Positions 61,260-64,000 of a DNA stretch of 64,000 nt are shown in pieces. Location of the stretch: contig CYUH01000013.1 in the NCBI GenBank assembly GCA_001403755.1, forward strand, positions 1-64,000. The letters are read 5' to 3'. The notes under the pieces were generated by a model. That model was not told the DNA's origin. It ran no database searches and saw nothing but the letters and a program-made list of their open reading frames with translations. A program made the translations under genes and the position numbers. The stretch is from Chryseobacterium senegalense (GTDB lineage Bacteria; Bacteroidota; Bacteroidia; Flavobacteriales; Weeksellaceae). Within the stretch, counting starts at the first letter, position 1. Each line of letters begins with the position of its first letter.

Positions 61260-61367
61260 CGAAAAACACCATCAAATCCTTTGTGGCAAAAGAAGAATGC
61301 CGTTTGCTAAAAGTAATATAAAAGTAAATTAAAAGTCTTTTTTTATTTAAAAGGGAAATGTGGATAA
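61104..61367 (-). promoter_or_regulatory. three perfect DnaA boxes of the origin
   Basis: TTATCCACA occurs on the minus strand at 61104-61112, 61124-61132 and 61359-61367. Two lie inside the iteron array and one before the primase gene, as expected for a theta-type origin that needs host DnaA. Confidence 0.85.
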
Positions 61368-61391
61368 GTAATTTGCATTAAAAGAAAAAAA

Positions 61392-62231
61392 ATGAATTGC
61401 GAAAAAGTCAAGCAAAACGTCGGAATTCGGGCGGTTTTGGAGTCGTTCGGGCTGTTTCCGGTCAAAGAAAATCCGAAAACTGCGTTTTATTTTGCGTTGG
61501 ACCGGGAGGAAAAAATTCCAAGTCTGGCGGTCGATTTTGTCAAAAACAAGGCGTTCGATTTTGGAAATGGAAAAAGTTACGATGTGATTTCAATTGTCCA
61601 ACAGATAAAGAAATGTTCCGTTTCAGAAGCATTGAAATGCCTTTCAACATTGGATTTTAGAGTTCAAAATGAAATAAAATATCACGAAACTACTGGTCAA
61701 ACATGCAATCAGATTTTAGAAATCAAAGAAATCCAGCATCCTGCATTAATTCAGTATCTGAAGTCCCGAAGAGTTTTTGAGCAAAAGCATAGGGTTAAGG
61801 AAATTCACTACGAATTGAAAGGAAGAAAATATTTCGGAATTGGATTTCAGAATAAGTCCGGAGGTTTTGAGATTCGCAATCCACAGTCAAAAATATGTTT
61901 GGGAAAAAAGGATGTGACGTTGATTGTTAATGATAACAATCTCAAGAACGAGATTCTCATATTTGAGGGCTTTTTCGATTATCTGACCTACCGAAATTTA
62001 GACAAATCAGATAATTCAAACTGTGATTACTTGACTTTAAATTCAACCGCAATGTTTTTCAAGGTGGAAGAAAAACTGAAACAATATGAGAAAATTTCAC
62101 TTTTTCTAGACAATGATAAGAATGGGAAATCGGTTAAATTAAAAATTAAAAGTCAATACAAAAATGTAGAGGATTGCTCTTTAATTTATCATAATTTTAA
62201 GGACTTGAACGAGTGGTTTTGTAATATTTGA
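61392..62231 (+). CDS. Toprim-domain primase of the mobile element
   Basis: A 279-residue primase-like protein. Residues 1-85 match the primase N-terminal fold (REEKIPSLAVDF, then DFGNGKSYDVISIVQQI), but the zinc-binding CHC2 cysteines are absent. The Toprim domain follows, with ILIFEGFFDYLTY (catalytic glutamate) near 190 and SLFLDNDKNGKS (DxD) near 235. It probably makes primers for element replication or transfer. Confidence 0.85.
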   Translation: MNCEKVKQNVGIRAVLESFGLFPVKENPKTAFYFALDREEKIPSLAVDFVKNKAFDFGNGKSYDVISIVQQIKKCSVSEALKCLSTLDFRVQNEIKYHETTGQTCNQILEIKEIQHPALIQYLKSRRVFEQKHRVKEIHYELKGRKYFGIGFQNKSGGFEIRNPQSKICLGKKDVTLIVNDNNLKNEILIFEGFFDYLTYRNLDKSDNSNCDYLTLNSTAMFFKVEEKLKQYEKISLFLDNDKNGKSVKLKIKSQYKNVEDCSLIYHNFKDLNEWFCNI

Positions 62232-62313
62232 TCAGTTTAAATCATTGGAGAAACCATTTTCCAATGAATTTCCTTTAGTTTTCCATTAACAACCACGTCC
62301 ATTGATTAAGTTT

Positions 62314-62335
62314 CCCAACTGCGGTTGGGCTTTTA
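62314..62335 (+). terminator. terminator of the primase gene
   Basis: The stem CCCAAC/GTTGGG (62314-62319 with 62324-62329), loop TGCG, then CTTTT. Confidence 0.75.
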
Positions 62336-62349
62336 CGTTTGCAAATGTA
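62334..62349. promoter_or_regulatory. facing -7 boxes before the structured element
   Basis: TACGTTTG (plus, 62334-62341) and TACATTTG (minus, 62342-62349) both fit TAnnTTTG and touch end to end. The plus box would start RNA at about 62347, the first base of the long stem described next. No good -33 box was found for the plus promoter; for the minus one a TTTG lies at 62367-62370, 17 bases away. Confidence 0.55.
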
Positions 62350-62532
62350 GGACGGCACCATCCGCACAAAAAAATCTTTTTGGGTTTCTAAAAAAATTCT
62401 TTCCACAAGCTCCAACAATTTTTCCAGACACTCCTAAATCCTTCGGACAAAAAGATTTCAAGCCCGATTCGGAATTTTCTGCCTTTATCCAGCGGAACCG
62501 AATCGGGTTTTGTATGGATGGTGCCGTCCTAT
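62347..62532 (+). ncRNA. candidate structured RNA with three-way junction
   Basis: Stem P1 pairs 62347-62371 with 62508-62532 (25 bp, three imperfect pairs, two of them G-U in a plus-strand RNA). P2 pairs 62372-62382 with 62448-62458 (11 bp perfect, 65-base loop). P3 pairs 62463-62472 with 62498-62507 (10 bp perfect). The stems abut with only four free bases at the junction. No protein frame explains this. Plus strand is favoured by the wobble pairs and the promoter box. It could also work as single-stranded DNA, e.g. a replication or transfer origin. Confidence 0.6.
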
Positions 62533-62765
62533 GTTCATGGGCAAAGAAAAAGCCGGAACCTCAGTTGTACGAATCAAATCAACCATAGACGTTCTTTGAA
62601 ATCAACGGAAAAACAATAAAAATCCAGCAAAAAATACTGTTTTCTAACTTAATATAAAAAAAGAAAAATGCCGAGTGTCCTCGATACCAAATCAATTCAC
62701 TCCCAACATTTGACCTTTGACAAAACAAAAATTAACAAAATATTAACATTTTAAAATTTAAGATT

Positions 62766-62906
62766 ATGAACACAATCGTAGGTAGAATTACCAAAAATGC
62801 AGAAATCAACACCTTGAAAAACGATAAACAGGTCGTAAACTTTTCGGTAGCAACCAATGACAGTAAATTACTAAAAAAAGTGGAATTGAAAAGCATATGC
62901 GGCTAA
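62766..62906 (+). pseudogene. ssb: truncated single-stranded DNA-binding protein
   Basis: The frame begins like a mobile-element SSB (MNTIVGRITKNAEINTLK, then QVVNFSVATNDS), but after residue 33 it leaves the family and stops at codon 47. The break at about 62865 coincides with the end of the next cassette. The remaining three quarters of the OB fold are missing here. Confidence 0.75.
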
Positions 62907-62926
62907 ATATTTAGGCTTTTCAATTC
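62883..62926 (-). terminator. terminator of the Kiwa-like cassette
   Basis: A perfect 12-bp stem GAATTGAAAAGC/GCTTTTCAATTC (62883-62894 with 62915-62926), followed on the minus strand, three bases on, by seven T. It lies just downstream of the minus-strand gene at 62977. Confidence 0.75.
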
Positions 62927-62976
62927 AAGACTTCATCCCGCATTTTGCAAATACTATGTTAGCGGATGCCCTTATT

Positions 62977-63789
62977 TCAGATACTGATTATAGAATTTGC
63001 AACCCTTTTCTCTCCTCCAATCTGAGTTGTATAAAATCGTTGTTCTATACCCCATAATACAAACTTTAAATCATCATCACTTTCAATTTTGAACTTCCCA
63101 TTTTCGTATGTTACTTGACCATACTCGTTTGTGTAATCATAAATTGCAACTTTTTCAGCATCAGAAAGTTTATTTAAAGTTTCGTTTACCAATGCAATTC
63201 TTTTGCGATTTGGAATAGTAACTAAATTTACCGGAAAATCCACAGAAACTTCTAAAAAATCTGATTGTAAAAATGTTTGAGTTTCAGCTTCTGTAGCCTC
63301 CTTATAAAGCTGATCCATTCCTTTAAATATTTTCTGAGCAGCTGTCAGTTTTTTAAAATATAGAGTGTCATTTTCTTTATTGTAAATCGCATCTGCGAAA
63401 GGATTAATGGTTATAATTGGTTTTTCTGTTTCTAAGGTAAGTTCATCAATTGAAAACCACTTTTTACTTATAAAAAAGCTAGAATTAATGATTTGGAAAA
63501 AATACAGATTTTCTTGTATTGTACATATAAAGGACAATTTTTTCAAATCAGCTTTTGTAATTTGAGTAAAATCAACGGTGTTTAATTCTTCCGTTATAAA
63601 ATTTAAACAGTATTCTGTTTGTGAAAAATTACTTAACTGATAAATCTCTTCATCTTCAATCAATGTTGCAGGATTGTAATCAATGCCATTTAAAACTAAA
63701 TTAGCGGTATTATAAACCTCTTCCTCTGTTTCAATAATTCTAAAAAAATTTTGTTTTCTTTTTACTTTTCCGAAAATATAATTCGCCAT
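62977..63789 (-). CDS. KwaB-like protein (DUF4868), Kiwa defence
   Basis: A 270-residue protein that fits the DUF4868 family from the later part: NPFADAIYNKENDTLYFKK near 132, AQKIFKGMDQLYKEATEAE near 153, and an end of the kind QRFYTTQIGGEKRVANS. DUF4868 proteins act as KwaB, the DNA-binding effector of the Kiwa anti-phage system, together with a membrane protein KwaA. Here the gene just upstream (10 bases) ends like a membrane protein with a cytoplasmic tail, which is the Kiwa layout. Called by pattern only. Confidence 0.6.
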   Translation of the reverse strand: MANYIFGKVKRKQNFFRIIETEEEVYNTANLVLNGIDYNPATLIEDEEIYQLSNFSQTEYCLNFITEELNTVDFTQITKADLKKLSFICTIQENLYFFQIINSSFFISKKWFSIDELTLETEKPIITINPFADAIYNKENDTLYFKKLTAAQKIFKGMDQLYKEATEAETQTFLQSDFLEVSVDFPVNLVTIPNRKRIALVNETLNKLSDAEKVAIYDYTNEYGQVTYENGKFKIESDDDLKFVLWGIEQRFYTTQIGGEKRVANSIISI

Positions 63790-63799
63790 AATTTATTGG

Positions 63800-64000
63800 T
63801 TATAAGTCTATGAATGTGTAGTTGTTAATCCTTCTTAATTTTTCAAATCCAATTTCGCCTGGTGTCTTTAATTGTTTTCTTGTAATAAGAAAAATTTTAA
63901 TGTTTTTATTGGTTTTTATAAAATAAAAATGATAACCAAAAAGTAAAAAAATTGGATTGAAATATAATGTTTGAGATAAATATGTGAAGATATAAATCAT
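63800..64000 (-). CDS. KwaA-like membrane protein, partial
   Basis: The C-terminal 66 codons visible. A hydrophobic stretch (FTYLSQTLYFNPIFLLFGYHFYFI) is followed by a soluble tail, IFLITRKQLKTPGEIGFEKL, ending RRINNYTFIDL. The frame runs to the very edge, so the true start is beyond it. Together with the KwaB-like gene it would form the KwaA membrane sensor of Kiwa. Confidence 0.5.
   Translation of the reverse strand: MIYIFTYLSQTLYFNPIFLLFGYHFYFIKTNKNIKIFLITRKQLKTPGEIGFEKLRRINNYTFIDL

Noticed and set aside
61030..61332. 100-codon frame in the origin
   Set aside because: It mostly translates iterons (SELHSP, FGIAL/IELT repeats) and has no other content.
62347..62532. Retron RNA
   Set aside because: The end-to-end stem would fit, but no reverse transcriptase gene is within reach in this window.
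62325..62588. 87-codon frame over the structured element
   Set aside because: It reads through both arms of the inverted repeat; composition is not protein-like and no start signal is seen.

Overview
The window is chromosomal DNA from a member of the Bacteroidota, most likely a Chryseobacterium-like flavobacterium (family Weeksellaceae). This rests on four things seen here: promoters of the Bacteroidota type (TTTG, about 20 bases, TAnnTTTG), a PafA-type alkaline phosphatase, a type IX secretion sorting domain, and a zeaxanthin-type carotenoid operon. Names come from reading the sequence; no database search was run.

Layout. 1-5.6 kb: a complete rRNA operon on the minus strand (16S, tRNA-Ile, tRNA-Ala, 23S, 5S, terminator) driven by two perfect tandem promoters. 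The 16S 3' end carries a changed anti-Shine-Dalgarno. 5.7-28.3 kb: ordinary core genes, namely glycine cleavage H protein, an aldehyde dehydrogenase, an ABC exporter, truA, a secreted choice-of-anchor protein, exopolyphosphatase, cytidine deaminase, an old yellow enzyme, hemL, a glucosaminidase, a PLP deaminase, pafA, mdh, cysE-cysK, a Nei-like glycosylase and a nucleoid-associated protein. Many are separated by clear hairpin terminators. 28.8-33.4 kb: oleate hydratase, a 3-hydroxyacyl-CoA dehydrogenase, an alpha/beta hydrolase and a Crp/Fnr regulator, with an FNR-type palindrome upstream of the first gene. 33.4-34.1 kb: a decayed stretch that includes a remnant of a dnaK tail.

34.1-41.9 kb: a light and pigment locus. 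crtI-crtB-(unknown)-crtZ-crtY-SRPBCC-photolyase run on the minus strand. Facing away from them are remnants of a TetR-type regulator and a flavin reductase, then an intact MarR regulator and a TIGR01777 epimerase. A perfect 24-base palindrome lies between the two sides. 42-54.6 kb: dnaK, ppk1, a cobalamin riboswitch with a TonB receptor, the CCA-adding enzyme, GtrA, an acyltransferase, a sugar MFS transporter and a DUF3810 protein.

54.9-64 kb: an integrated mobile element that probably continues past the right edge. It has a possible tRNA-derived left end, a tyrosine integrase in an operon with an XRE regulator, two DUF3853 proteins, a RepB-type initiator next to a seven-iteron origin with three DnaA boxes, a Toprim primase and a truncated ssb. 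Between the primase and ssb lies a compact three-way-junction structure with its own promoter box, a candidate new non-coding RNA. A two-gene cassette that looks like the Kiwa anti-phage system (KwaA/KwaB) has been inserted into ssb.
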